Assembly (NCBI GenBank): GCA_963705525.1
Contig: CAVPJW010000006.1
Coordinates: 248,001-312,000, forward strand
Direction of reading: 5' to 3'
DNA: 64,000 nt
Source: CAVPJW01 sp963705525
GTDB taxonomy: Bacteria; Acidobacteriota; Vicinamibacteria; Vicinamibacterales; CAVPJW01
The stretch's first letter is position 1. Each line of letters begins with the position of its first letter. The notes below the pieces were generated by a model that was not told the DNA's origin, did no database searches, and saw only the letters and a program-made list of their open reading frames with translations. A program made the position numbers and the translations under genes. Below are positions 1-9,360 of the stretch, piece after piece.

Positions 1-303
1 CTCGACATGCTCATTCTTCGCATGCTGGCGGCGGGCCCGGCTCACGGTCACACCATCGCGCACGCCCTCGAGCGCCGCTCCGACGAAGTCCTTCAGGTGG
101 AACACGGCTCGCTCTACCCGGCGCTGCATCGGCTAGAGGATCGACGGTGGATCGCTTCGTTCTGGGGGACGTCTGAGAACAATCGGCGAGCGCGGTACTA
201 CCGCCTCACTCCCATGGGCCGTCAACAGCTTGCGAAGCAGACGAGCAGGTGGGACGAGATGGTCCGTGCCATCAATCGCATCCTGCGGCCCGTCGCAGAG
301 TAG
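1..303 (+). CDS. PadR-family transcriptional regulator, 5' end cut by window
   Basis: Winged-helix PadR repressor of the short (about 110 aa) type that usually controls an adjacent efflux or permease gene. The visible part has the typical PadR run LDMLILRML, then AHGHTIAHALE, the recognition-helix segment GSLYPALHRLE and a basic wing ending RARYYRLTPMGRQQL. The codons before the first ATG (position 7) already read Leu-Asp, which matches the conserved LDM of the family, so the true start lies left of the window and the gene is partial. It ends 9 bases before the ADOP permease, the usual PadR-permease pairing in acidobacteria, so it probably represses that permease and itself. Confidence 0.88.
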   Translation, partial: LDMLILRMLAAGPAHGHTIAHALERRSDEVLQVEHGSLYPALHRLEDRRWIASFWGTSENNRRARYYRLTPMGRQQLAKQTSRWDEMVRAINRILRPVAE

Positions 304-312
304 GACTACGCC

Positions 313-3015
313 GTGAGCTGGACCCGATTCCTGTGCCGTGGCAAATGGGACGACGAACGTGCCCGCGAGCTGGAGTCGTATCTCGAGATTGAAGCTGAGG
401 AGAACGTCCGGCTGGGGATGGCGCCCGCCGAGGCTCGGGCCGCGGCCAGACGACGACTCGGAAATCCCACACGGATTCGCGAAGAGATCTTTCAGATGAA
501 TTCGATCATGGTGCTCGAACACTTCTGGCAGGACTTGAAACATGGAGTACGGCTGCTGCGTAACTCACCGGTTTTTGCCTCGGTGGCTGTCCTCTCGATT
601 GCCCTCGGCATCGGGGCGAACACCGCGATCTTTCAAATGCTCAATGCGGTGCGCCTGCGCGCCCTTCCGGTCGAGCGTCCGCAGGAGCTGGTCGAAGTTC
701 AGATCGTCAAGACGCCGGGCGGACGTACCGGCAGTTTCGTGGGACCGAATGCGGAGCTGACCCATCCCCTATGGGAGCTCATTCGAAGCCAGCAGACGAC
801 GTTCTCGTCGATGCTGGCGTGGGGCAGCGCCAGTCTCAACCTGTCGCCCGGGGGTGAGGCTCGCCCGGTTCTCGCGCTCTGGGTCAACGGCGACTTCTTC
901 AACGTGCTCGGTGTTCGCGCGCGCCTGGGCCGTGTGTTCACCTCGTCAGACGATCGGCCGGGATGCGGCTCGCCAGGAGCGGTTATCAGCGATGCCTTCT
1001 GGCAGCGCGAATATGGTGGTCGCCTGTCAGTCCTCGGCACGAAGGTTCTCCTCACCGGGCATCCGTTCGAGATTATCGGTGTCACACCTCCTGGATTCTT
1101 CGGCGTCGAGGTGGGCCGCAGGTTCGATGTGGCGATTCCCCTCTGCGCTGAACCAATCACTCGCGGCGAGGAGACCGCGCTCGACAAGCGGGATTTCTGG
1201 TGGCTGGCCGCAATCGGACGCCTCAAGCCCGGCGTCGTGCTGGCGCAGGCCGACGCGGAGATGCGGGCGATCTCGCCGGCGCTCTTCAAAACCACCCTTC
1301 CGACCTCGTACGCGCCGGACGACGCCAAAAACTATCTGGCGTTCCAGCTGGGGGCTTCGCCTGCGGCCTCAGGCGTTTCCGCCCTGCGGGAAATGTACGT
1401 GACGCCCCTCTATCTCCTGCTGGCCATCGCACTCCTCGTGCTGCTGATCGCGTGTGCGAACCTCGCCAGCCTCATGCTGGCGCGCGCGACCGCCCGCGAC
1501 CGCGAAATGGCGATCCGTCTGGCGATCGGTGCATCGCGGGGCCGTGTGATCCGGCAGATGCTGGCGGAGAGCCTGCTGATTGCGGCGATTGGCGCCGCTT
1601 TCGGAGGGTGGATCGCGGGCGCGCTCAGTCGATCGCTGGTCGCGTTCCTGAGCACCGAGAGCAATCAACTCTTCGTCGATCTCGAGACGGACTGGCGGGT
1701 GCTGGTGTTCACGGGGGTGCTCGCTGTTGGCACCTGCCTGATCTTTGGTCTCGCGCCCGCTCTACGGGCCACCCGGACACCGCCGGCCGATGCGATGAAG
1801 ACCTCGGGGCGCGGCGTGACCGACGGTCGCGAACGGTTCGGCGTCAGGCGGGGCCTGGTCGTCGTTCAGGTCGGACTCTCTCTGGTGCTCGTTTTCGGCG
1901 CGCTGCTCTTCGTTCGGACGTTCCGCAATCTGGCCTCGCTCGATGCCGGATTCCGACCGGCGAACATTCTGGTCGCGGTACTGGATCTTCGGCGGGTCAC
2001 CCTGTCGGCCGAACGACGCCGCGCGACATACGAGGAGATCCTCGACCGGATCAGGGCGATGCCCAGCGTGACGTCGGCGTCGCAGGCGTCCATCGTGCCG
2101 ATTGCCGGCCCGATTTGGAACGACAACGTGACTGGCGACGCGTTGAACGGGCCCGGGAAGAAAGTGCTCGCCAATTTCAACAGGATAAGCCGGGGCTACT
2201 TCAACACCACAGGCACGCCGTTCGTGATGGGCAGGGATTTCGACGACCACGATTCGATCGGATCGCCGAAGGTGGCTATCGTCAACGAGATGTTCGTGCA
2301 GAAAGTCGTCGAGAGGCCCAACCCGATCGGCCAGACGTTCTGGCTCGAGGAACGTCCTGGCGAGCCTCGGGTGTCGTATCAGATCGTCGGCGTGGTCGGC
2401 AACACCAAGTATCACGAACTTCGCGAAGACTTTTCACCGATTGCCTACATTCCCAGCTCGCAGGACAGCGATCCGTGGCTGTTTTCGTCGATGCTGATCA
2501 AATCGGATGGGCCTCTCGAGGATCTCACATCGAGAGTCAGCGGGGCAGTCGGCCTTGTGAACTCCGGCATTGCCATTGTCTTCCAGTCATACCCTGCCCA
2601 GCTCCAGCAATCATTGATGAGAGAGCGCCTCATGGCGACTCTCGCGGGGTTTTTCGGCGGGCTCGCGGCGCTTTTGGCAACGATCGGGCTCTACGGCGTC
2701 ATCTCGTATATGGTGACCCGGCGCCGAAATGAAATCGGCATCCGCATGGCGCTCGGTGCGAGTCGATCGAACGTGGTGCGGCTCATCATGTCGGAAGCGG
2801 CAACGTTACTCGGCGTCGGGGTGACTGTCGGTGTTCTCCTGGCGCTTGCGGTTGGACGAGCCGCGACCACGCTGCTCTTCGGGGTCGAGGCCAGCGATCT
2901 GACGACTTTCGTCCTCTCGGGACTGATTCTCATCGCGACGGGGGCCCTCGCCAGCTACCTTCCGGCTCTGCGCGCCGCTTCTATCCAGCCCACCTCCGCC
3001 CTCAGGCAGGACTGA
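313..3015 (+). CDS. MacB/FtsX-like ABC permease, ADOP family, with N-terminal prefix domain
   Basis: Inner-membrane protein of 900 aa starting at GTG. Residues about 15-75 form the charged helical prefix found on PadR-linked acidobacterial permeases (ending GNPTRIREEI). A first membrane helix at about 90-112 (SIALGIGANTAIF) is followed by a MacB-type periplasmic core, FtsX helices at about 365-485 (LLIACANLASLMLARA, then the cytoplasmic coupling sequence REMAIRLAIGASRGRV), and a second, duplicated core plus FtsX block to the C terminus (RNEIGIRMALGASRSNV). There is no ATPase domain and no MacB-type ATPase gene nearby, as expected for duplicated orphan permeases. Substrate is unknown; efflux or envelope mechanotransmission is the family expectation. 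Likely cotranscribed with the PadR gene. Confidence 0.9.
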   Translation: MSWTRFLCRGKWDDERARELESYLEIEAEENVRLGMAPAEARAAARRRLGNPTRIREEIFQMNSIMVLEHFWQDLKHGVRLLRNSPVFASVAVLSIALGIGANTAIFQMLNAVRLRALPVERPQELVEVQIVKTPGGRTGSFVGPNAELTHPLWELIRSQQTTFSSMLAWGSASLNLSPGGEARPVLALWVNGDFFNVLGVRARLGRVFTSSDDRPGCGSPGAVISDAFWQREYGGRLSVLGTKVLLTGHPFEIIGVTPPGFFGVEVGRRFDVAIPLCAEPITRGEETALDKRDFWWLAAIGRLKPGVVLAQADAEMRAISPALFKTTLPTSYAPDDAKNYLAFQLGASPAASGVSALREMYVTPLYLLLAIALLVLLIACANLASLMLARATARDREMAIRLAIGASRGRVIRQMLAESLLIAAIGAAFGGWIAGALSRSLVAFLSTESNQLFVDLETDWRVLVFTGVLAVGTCLIFGLAPALRATRTPPADAMKTSGRGVTDGRERFGVRRGLVVVQVGLSLVLVFGALLFVRTFRNLASLDAGFRPANILVAVLDLRRVTLSAERRRATYEEILDRIRAMPSVTSASQASIVPIAGPIWNDNVTGDALNGPGKKVLANFNRISRGYFNTTGTPFVMGRDFDDHDSIGSPKVAIVNEMFVQKVVERPNPIGQTFWLEERPGEPRVSYQIVGVVGNTKYHELREDFSPIAYIPSSQDSDPWLFSSMLIKSDGPLEDLTSRVSGAVGLVNSGIAIVFQSYPAQLQQSLMRERLMATLAGFFGGLAALLATIGLYGVISYMVTRRRNEIGIRMALGASRSNVVRLIMSEAATLLGVGVTVGVLLALAVGRAATTLLFGVEASDLTTFVLSGLILIATGALASYLPALRAASIQPTSALRQD

Positions 3016-3093
3016 CGACCATTCGCTTCTATCCATACGTCCATTGACTTGTGTCGCTATCGCACGACGCCCATGATGAGGGTGGAGGGTTCA

Positions 3094-4044
3094 ATGCAGG
3101 GCGTCCGCGGCCTTCATCACATCACGGCCATTGCCGGACCGGCGCAGGAGAACCTGGACTTCTACGCCGGCATTCTCGGGATGCGTCTCGTCAAGAAGAG
3201 CGTCAACCAGGATGACCCGGGCACCTACCATCTGTTCTATGCGGATGCGGTCGGCCATCCGGGTACCGACCTCACATTCTTTCCGTGGGCGATGCCCGCA
3301 CCCGGAAGAGATGGCCACGGGCTGAGCGTCGAGGTCTCGCTCGCGGTGCCGCCCGACAGTCTGACGTTCTGGCGCGATCGCCTGACACGGTATGGGACGA
3401 CCGTCGCGCCGACGGAGGCGCGGTTCGGCGATCGCGTCATGCCCTTGATTGATCCGCATGGCCTGCGCCTCGCACTCGTCGAGAGCCAGGCGGCCATGGA
3501 CCGCGCGTTCGAACCCTGGGAGAACAGCCCTATCCCTGTTGAACGGCAGGTCAGAGGCCTCGAAACCGCTCGGATGGTCGAACGGGACGTGGCGGCCACG
3601 ACGAAGTTCCTGACCCAGGTCCTCGGCTTTCGACATCGCGCGACCGAGGGGGTGTGGCATCGCTATGGTGTCGAAGGAGGTAGCTCCGGACAGTATCTGG
3701 ACCTGACTGAAATGCCGGCGGCGCGCCGCGGCGCCTGGGGCACCGGTTTCGTGCACCATCTCGCGTGGCGGGTCGATGACGACCGCATGCAGGTGGACGT
3801 GCGCGATCGCATCGAACAGGCCGGCCGTCGCCCCACTCCCGTGATCGATCGCTTCTGGTTCAAGTCTGTGTACTTCCTCGAGCCGGGTGGAGTCCTCTTC
3901 GAGGTGGCAACGGACGGCCCGGGTTTCGGCGTCGATGAGGATCGCGCGCGCCTCGGCGAGTCGCTTGTCCTCCCGCCGTGGCTCGAGGGAGGCCGTCGTG
4001 CGATCGAGGCGGTTCTGCCCGCACTGATCCGCCCCTTGCCCTGA
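3094..4044 (+). CDS. VOC-superfamily ring-cleaving dioxygenase-like protein
   Basis: A 316-aa two-module vicinal-oxygen-chelate protein resembling MhqA/MhqO-type hydroquinone or catechol extradiol dioxygenases. The N-terminal module begins GLHHITAIAGPAQENLDFY, with the first metal-binding His in HHI. The second module has a His in FVHHLAWRV and a Glu in LFEVATDG, completing the 2-His-1-carboxylate iron site. I chose the ATG at 3094 because GGAGGG lies six bases upstream; a TTG at 3049 would add 15 residues without family support. It sits between two ADOP permeases, which suggests a role in detoxifying quinones or aromatic compounds, but this is inference. Confidence 0.85.
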   Translation: MQGVRGLHHITAIAGPAQENLDFYAGILGMRLVKKSVNQDDPGTYHLFYADAVGHPGTDLTFFPWAMPAPGRDGHGLSVEVSLAVPPDSLTFWRDRLTRYGTTVAPTEARFGDRVMPLIDPHGLRLALVESQAAMDRAFEPWENSPIPVERQVRGLETARMVERDVAATTKFLTQVLGFRHRATEGVWHRYGVEGGSSGQYLDLTEMPAARRGAWGTGFVHHLAWRVDDDRMQVDVRDRIEQAGRRPTPVIDRFWFKSVYFLEPGGVLFEVATDGPGFGVDEDRARLGESLVLPPWLEGGRRAIEAVLPALIRPLP

Positions 4045-4090
4045 ACCTTACCCCGGCGAATCCCGTATTAATTCCCAGGAGACGACGCGC

Positions 4091-6574
4091 TTGCTGCAGA
4101 ACACCGTCGCAGACGTTCGCTACGCGATCAGATGGCTCGTCCGAAGCCCGGGGTTCACGCTGGTGGCGATTGCCTCGCTGGCCATCGGCATCGGATTCAA
4201 CACCGCCGTCTTCACCATCGTTGACGCGGCCCTGTTCCGGCCGCTGCCGGTCGAACGTCCCGATCGCCTGGTCGACGTCTTCACGGGAAGCCGGGACGGT
4301 GAGCGGTACTCGACGAGCTCGTATCCGGACTACCTCGACTTCAAGAGCCACAACGACGTCTTCAGCGACATGCTCGCTTTCAGCATGTCGCTCGACGCCG
4401 TCAGTATGACGGATCGATCGCGTCTGGCGCTCGGCGAGGTTGTTTCAGGAAATTACTTCCAGCTTCTCGGCATCAAACCTCAAATCGGCCGGACGCTCGC
4501 GCCCGAAGACGATCGGCCCGGTGCGCCGCGCGTCGTGGTCATCTCGCACCGGCTCTGGGTTCGCGACTACGGATCGAGCCTCGCGGTTGTCGGACAGCCG
4601 ATGCGGATTCACGGTCAGGCGTACTCGATCGTTGGTGTGGCGCCGCCTGAGTTCACGGGTCTCATCCCGATCATCATGACGGAGTTGTGGAAGCCTCTGG
4701 CATATGTCGAAGAAGGCGAGCCCGGCGGCATTATCGACACCGTCCCGTCGCCCACGGGCACGAACCATCTGGATCGACGAGGTCAGCGTTGGCTCTTCAT
4801 CAAGGGCCGCCTGAAGGAAGGCGAAACGTTCGCCAGCGCGAACGCGAACCTTCCGGTCGTGATGAAACAGCTGTCGGTCGCGTATCCCGAAACTAACAAG
4901 GACCGATCCGTCGCGCTCGTCCCGACCAACAGCGTTCGCATACATCCTGACGCCGATCGAGTGCTCATGCCAATCGCGACAGGACTGATGGTTGTCGTGG
5001 GACTGGTGCTCCTGATCGCGTGTGCCAACGTCGCCAGCATGCTCCTGGCGCGAGCATCGGGGCGGCAGCGCGAGATCGCGATTCGACTGGCGATCGGTGC
5101 GAGTCGCAGGCGCCTGGTGCAACAGCTCATTACCGAGAGCGCGATCCTGGCAATACTGGGGGCGGTGGCGGGGGTGGCCCTCGCGTGGCTACTCGCGCGG
5201 CTCGTCGTGTCTATCAAGCTGCCGCTTCCTATACAGCTGACGCTGGGACTCCAGATTGACGGCCGCGTGCTCGCGTTCACGACGGTGGTCGCGTTCGTGG
5301 CGGCCCTTGCAGCGGGCCTCGCCCCGGCGTTCAAGGCGACGCGTCCCGCGCTTGTCGGAGAGCTGAAGGGCGAGGTCTCCGGTGCGCGCGTCGGTGGTCG
5401 GCGATGGTCCCTCCGCGACACGCTCGTGGCGATTCAGATGGCCGTGACCATGGTCCTGCTCGTATCGGCAGGGCTCTTGACTCGCAGCCTGATGTCGGCG
5501 GAGAGCGCCGGCATCGGGTTCCGTCCTGACGGCCTCGCAATTGTGTCCACCGACCTGAATCTCATCGGCTACTCGAGCGATCGAGCGCACACCTTCTTCG
5601 AACGCGCGCTCGAGAGGGTGCGCGCGATACCCGGCGTTCAGTCCGCAGGACTGGCCGAGCGCACGCCGATGTCGATCAATTACGTCAACAACCGCTTTTT
5701 CATGCCCGAGCGCCAGGACGTCAGCGACAAGGGCATCGAATTGTCAGTGACGACGGTTTCTGCAGACTACTTTCCGACGATTGGTGTGCCAATCCTCGAA
5801 GGCCGCAATTTCACACCGTCCGATACGCCGACATCACCCGATGTGATCGTGGTCAACGAGGCCATGGCACGCCGGTTCTGGCCGAACCAGAGCCCGCTCG
5901 GACAACGGATCCGGACCCGTGGGTTGGACGGCCCGGCCTACGAGATCGTGGGCGTCGTTCCAGACTACAAGGTCAGCACGATTGGTGAGAAGCCGACGCC
6001 CTACGTGCACTTCGCGTATACCCAGAGCCCCCAATCCGGAGAGGCGATCATGGCGCGGACCCATGGCGACGCGGGCGCGCTGGTGACCGCGATCCGCCGT
6101 GAGCTGGTTGCGCTCGAGCCGAACGTCGTGTTCGTCGAGAGTCAGACGATGGAAGGGCAGATCGGCGCGACGTTGCTGCCGGCGCGCTTCGGTGCGATCG
6201 GCGTGAGCGCCGTCGGCATCGTCGCAATGGTGCTCGCCGCCGTGGGTCTTTATGGAGTCATCGCGTACTCGGTTGCGCGGCGCACCCGCGAGATTGGCAT
6301 CCGAATGGCGCTCGGCGCTGAGCCAGGTTCAGTGGTCTCGCTGGTGATGAAGCAGGGACTGGCCGTCGCCGGCGCGGGTGCGCTCGTCGGTCTATTACTA
6401 GCGTTCGTCGCGGCCAAGGCAATTGCCGGCGCGCTGTACGGTGTCAGCTACGTCGATCCGGTCGCGTGGATTGCCGCGCTCGTCACGTTGTTCGTCGTCT
6501 CCGCTCTCGCCAATCTCGTTCCCGCCGGCCGCGCGTCTCGCGTGAGTCCGTCGGTTGCTCTGAGGACCGAATAA
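4091..6574 (+). CDS. MacB/FtsX-like ABC permease, ADOP family, no prefix domain
   Basis: An 827-aa membrane protein of the same orphan permease family as the 313-3015 gene but beginning directly with the membrane-proximal segment (LQNTVADVRYAIRWLVRSPG), without the prefix domain. First helix about 17-40, periplasmic core, FtsX block about 295-420 (LIACANVASMLLARASG, REIAIRLAIGASRRRL), then the repeated core and FtsX block near the C terminus (REIGIRMALGAEPGSV). The TTG start at 4091 is supported by AGGAGA nine bases upstream and by the family's usual N terminus. It lies 46 bases after the dioxygenase gene and may share its transcript. No ATPase partner is present. Substrate unknown. Confidence 0.88.
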   Translation: MLQNTVADVRYAIRWLVRSPGFTLVAIASLAIGIGFNTAVFTIVDAALFRPLPVERPDRLVDVFTGSRDGERYSTSSYPDYLDFKSHNDVFSDMLAFSMSLDAVSMTDRSRLALGEVVSGNYFQLLGIKPQIGRTLAPEDDRPGAPRVVVISHRLWVRDYGSSLAVVGQPMRIHGQAYSIVGVAPPEFTGLIPIIMTELWKPLAYVEEGEPGGIIDTVPSPTGTNHLDRRGQRWLFIKGRLKEGETFASANANLPVVMKQLSVAYPETNKDRSVALVPTNSVRIHPDADRVLMPIATGLMVVVGLVLLIACANVASMLLARASGRQREIAIRLAIGASRRRLVQQLITESAILAILGAVAGVALAWLLARLVVSIKLPLPIQLTLGLQIDGRVLAFTTVVAFVAALAAGLAPAFKATRPALVGELKGEVSGARVGGRRWSLRDTLVAIQMAVTMVLLVSAGLLTRSLMSAESAGIGFRPDGLAIVSTDLNLIGYSSDRAHTFFERALERVRAIPGVQSAGLAERTPMSINYVNNRFFMPERQDVSDKGIELSVTTVSADYFPTIGVPILEGRNFTPSDTPTSPDVIVVNEAMARRFWPNQSPLGQRIRTRGLDGPAYEIVGVVPDYKVSTIGEKPTPYVHFAYTQSPQSGEAIMARTHGDAGALVTAIRRELVALEPNVVFVESQTMEGQIGATLLPARFGAIGVSAVGIVAMVLAAVGLYGVIAYSVARRTREIGIRMALGAEPGSVVSLVMKQGLAVAGAGALVGLLLAFVAAKAIAGALYGVSYVDPVAWIAALVTLFVVSALANLVPAGRASRVSPSVALRTE

Positions 6575-6685
6575 CGAACGGTTCTCGTTTCTTCACATCA
6601 GCTTCGTCCCCCGAAATAGTACCCTTCGGCGTTCGACCGCCCGTCGAGCCGTGGTATCCTTCGTGGTCAACCTCGACAACTCATC

Positions 6686-7744
6686 ATGGGCGCGACGCCT
6701 CGGCTGTCGGTCGTGATCCCCGCTCGCGATGCCGAGGTTTCTCTCGGTCGTTGCCTTCAAGCCGTGCAGCGAAGCGCCCGTGGGCTGGCCGAGATTGTCG
6801 TCGTTGACGACGGTTCACATGATGGCACTGGAGGGATCGCCCGATCGCTCGGGGCCACCGTCATCAGGCAGGACCCGCCAACCGGACCGGCCGGCGCACG
6901 GAATGCCGGCGCCAGAGCGGCGACCGCGCCGATTCTCTTCTTCGTGGACGGCGATGTCGTTCTGGCTGACGATGCGATCGAGCGGATCCTGAAAGGGTTT
7001 GATGACGACCCCGATCGAGCCGCCGTGTTCGGATCCTACGATGACCGGCCGGAGAGCCGGGCGTTTGTGTCGGACTACCGCAACCTTTTTCATCACTTCG
7101 TGCATCAATCGTCCCGCGAGGCGAGTCAATCGTTCTGGGCGGGCTGCGGTGCCGTCAGAAGGCCGGTGTTTCTCGCGCTGGGAGGCTTCGACGAGCGCTA
7201 TCGCCGCGCGTCGATCGAGGACATCGAATTCGGGGGACGACTCGCGAGTGCGGGACACCGGGTGCGCCTGGACAAGAAAGTGCAATGCACGCACCTCAAG
7301 CGGTGGACGCTCGGTTCGGTGATCACGACCGACATCCGCGATCGAGCGTATCCCTGGGCGTGCCTGATGCTGGAACAGCAACGGATTCCGACCGACCTCA
7401 ACGTCCAGCACCGACACCGGGCGAGCGCTGCGCTCGTGTGGCTGGTCGTGTTGGCCGCGGCAGGTCTGCTGGCGGCCCCGGCCGACTGGCGCACCCTTCT
7501 GCTGCTGATCCTGGCGGGGGCCGTCACGGGCGTGGTGCTGCTCAACGGGAACTTCTATCGATTCCTCTTTCGTCGGCGCGGCCTGGTTTTCGCGCTCGGC
7601 GGCATTCTCCTGCACGCGCTGTATTACGCGTATGCGAGCGGCACCTTCGCATGGTGCTGGATCCAGCACCGCCTGCAACACCTGACGCACACGTTTCGCC
7701 GGTTCGGGCGCCCACACGCGGCGCGGGGCGCCACGCCGCGATGA
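6686..7744 (+). CDS. Glycosyltransferase family 2 with C-terminal membrane segment
   Basis: A 352-aa GT-A fold glycosyltransferase. The nucleotide-sugar-binding start LSVVIPARDAEVSLGRCL is followed by IVVVDDGSHDGT, the ARNAG segment, the DXD-like FFVDGDVVL, and an acceptor/catalytic region GGFDERYRRASIEDIEFG (ED motif). Two hydrophobic helices at about 252-283 and one at about 298-318 probably anchor it on the inner membrane. First gene of the polysaccharide locus; its stop overlaps the next start (ATGA). It likely transfers a sugar to a lipid-linked intermediate; donor and acceptor cannot be read from sequence. Confidence 0.87.
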   Translation: MGATPRLSVVIPARDAEVSLGRCLQAVQRSARGLAEIVVVDDGSHDGTGGIARSLGATVIRQDPPTGPAGARNAGARAATAPILFFVDGDVVLADDAIERILKGFDDDPDRAAVFGSYDDRPESRAFVSDYRNLFHHFVHQSSREASQSFWAGCGAVRRPVFLALGGFDERYRRASIEDIEFGGRLASAGHRVRLDKKVQCTHLKRWTLGSVITTDIRDRAYPWACLMLEQQRIPTDLNVQHRHRASAALVWLVVLAAAGLLAAPADWRTLLLLILAGAVTGVVLLNGNFYRFLFRRRGLVFALGGILLHALYYAYASGTFAWCWIQHRLQHLTHTFRRFGRPHAARGATPR

Positions 7745-9336
7745 CGACCAAGGCGCTGATTGACGCGATCATCATCGGAGCGGGCCCCGCCGGGCTGACA
7801 GCGGCGTACCAGCTGGCGCGACAAGGTCGGACCGTGCGCGTGTTGGAGGCCGATGCCAGATATGTTGGGGGCCTCTCGCGCACGGTCGAATACAAGGGCT
7901 TCTACTTCGACATTGGCGGCCACCGCTTCTTCTCGAAGTCGAGGCAGATCGAAGACCTGTGGACCGAGATTCTGCCGGACGACATGCTCGTGCGGAAGCG
8001 ATCGTCCCGTATTTACTATCGCGGCCGCTTTTTCTCCTACCCGCTGAAGCTGGGTGAAGCGCTGCACAAGCTCGGACCGCTGGAGGCGTCGGCGTGCGTG
8101 CTCTCGTATGCGAAGGCCAGGATTTCGAGAGCCAAGCATTCGCAGAACTTTGAAGAGTGGGTCAGCGGCCGGTTCGGGGCGCGCCTGTACAACGCCTTCT
8201 TCAAGACCTACACGGAGAAGGTGTGGGGGATGCGTTGCGCCGACATCTCGGCGGACTGGGCGGCACAGCGCATCAAGAACCTCTCACTGCGGTCGGCCCT
8301 GTTCAATGCACTCCGGACGCCCCGCTCCGACGAGAGCCGATCGGGCATCAAGACGCTCGCGACATCGTTCAGGTATCCACGGCGCGGCCCGGGGATGATG
8401 TGGGATGCATGTGCGGATCGCATCAAGGCCCTTGGTGGAGACGTGCAGCTCGGACGCCGCGTGGTCAGCTGCTCCTACGACGGTGCCGCTCATCTCTGGT
8501 CGGTGGCGCACGAGGATGCGTTGGGCGATCGGCGAATCGATCAGGCGCGCCACGTCATTTCGAGCGCTCCGCTCAGACAGTTGGCGACGTTCCTGACGCC
8601 GGCGCTCTCCGACAAGGCGGTCGATGCCGCGGCCGGGTTGAAGTATCGCGATTTCCTGATCGTGGCGCTCGTGCTCAAAGACCGGCAGGTGTTTGACGAC
8701 CAGTGGATCTACATTCACGATCCGACGGTGCGCGTCGCACGAATTCAGAACTTCAAGGCGTGGTCTCCTGAGATGGTGCCCGATCCATCGCTGTGCTGTT
8801 ACGGTCTCGAGTACTTCTGCTTTGCCGGCGACACGCTCTGGAACATGAGCGATGACGCACTCGTCGACCTGGCCAGACGGGAACTCCAGGCCATCGGCCT
8901 GGCGCATGGCGAGGAGCCGCTCGATGGCTGCGTTGTCCGCCAGCCGAAAGCGTATCCGGTCTACGACGATGGGTACGCCGAGCGCGTGAAGATCATCAGA
9001 GATGAGATCGAGGCGCGGTTTCCGACGCTGCACATGGTGGGCCGCAACGGGATGCATCGCTACAACAACCAGGATCACGCGATGATGACGGCGCTCCTCG
9101 CGGCCGCGAATGTCATGGCCGGCCAGCGCGTCTTCAACGTCTGGCAGGTGAACGAAGACGCCGAATACATCGAGGCCGAACCGGCCAGCGACGCGGCCGG
9201 AGCATCCGGCCTGCGGTTCGTACCCATGCCTGCGAGACCTGCGGTTCCAGCCGCGTCGCCGCTTGAACCTCCTATCGCCCCTGGCCTGACCGATCCTCGA
9301 TCGCGAGGGAAACGGCACCCCGGATCCCGCCGCTGA
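7741..9336 (+). CDS. FAD/NAD(P)-dependent oxidoreductase, UDP-galactopyranose-mutase-like
   Basis: A 531-aa flavoprotein. The N terminus carries the dinucleotide-binding motif IIIGAGPAGLTAAYQLA, followed by GGLSRTVEYKGFYFDIGGHR, the signature of Glf-like and amine-oxidase-like proteins of polysaccharide clusters. A motif near the C terminus, NGMHRYNNQDHAMMTA, contacts FAD in the family. An upstream in-frame extension exists, but the ATG at 7741 overlaps the preceding stop (ATGA) and gives the family's usual start. The last 60 or so residues are Pro/Ala-rich and probably unstructured. It probably remodels a sugar ring or oxidises a glycolipid intermediate; true mutase activity is not established. 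Confidence 0.86.
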   Translation: MTTKALIDAIIIGAGPAGLTAAYQLARQGRTVRVLEADARYVGGLSRTVEYKGFYFDIGGHRFFSKSRQIEDLWTEILPDDMLVRKRSSRIYYRGRFFSYPLKLGEALHKLGPLEASACVLSYAKARISRAKHSQNFEEWVSGRFGARLYNAFFKTYTEKVWGMRCADISADWAAQRIKNLSLRSALFNALRTPRSDESRSGIKTLATSFRYPRRGPGMMWDACADRIKALGGDVQLGRRVVSCSYDGAAHLWSVAHEDALGDRRIDQARHVISSAPLRQLATFLTPALSDKAVDAAAGLKYRDFLIVALVLKDRQVFDDQWIYIHDPTVRVARIQNFKAWSPEMVPDPSLCCYGLEYFCFAGDTLWNMSDDALVDLARRELQAIGLAHGEEPLDGCVVRQPKAYPVYDDGYAERVKIIRDEIEARFPTLHMVGRNGMHRYNNQDHAMMTALLAAANVMAGQRVFNVWQVNEDAEYIEAEPASDAAGASGLRFVPMPARPAVPAASPLEPPIAPGLTDPRSRGKRHPGSRR

Positions 9337-9360
9337 TCGATCGGCCCACAATCGAGTCGC

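Noticed and set aside
1200..2732. Long open frame (510 codons) inside the first ADOP gene
   Set aside because: Arg/Gly/Ala-rich shadow frame of a high-GC gene; no ribosome-binding site or recognisable domain.
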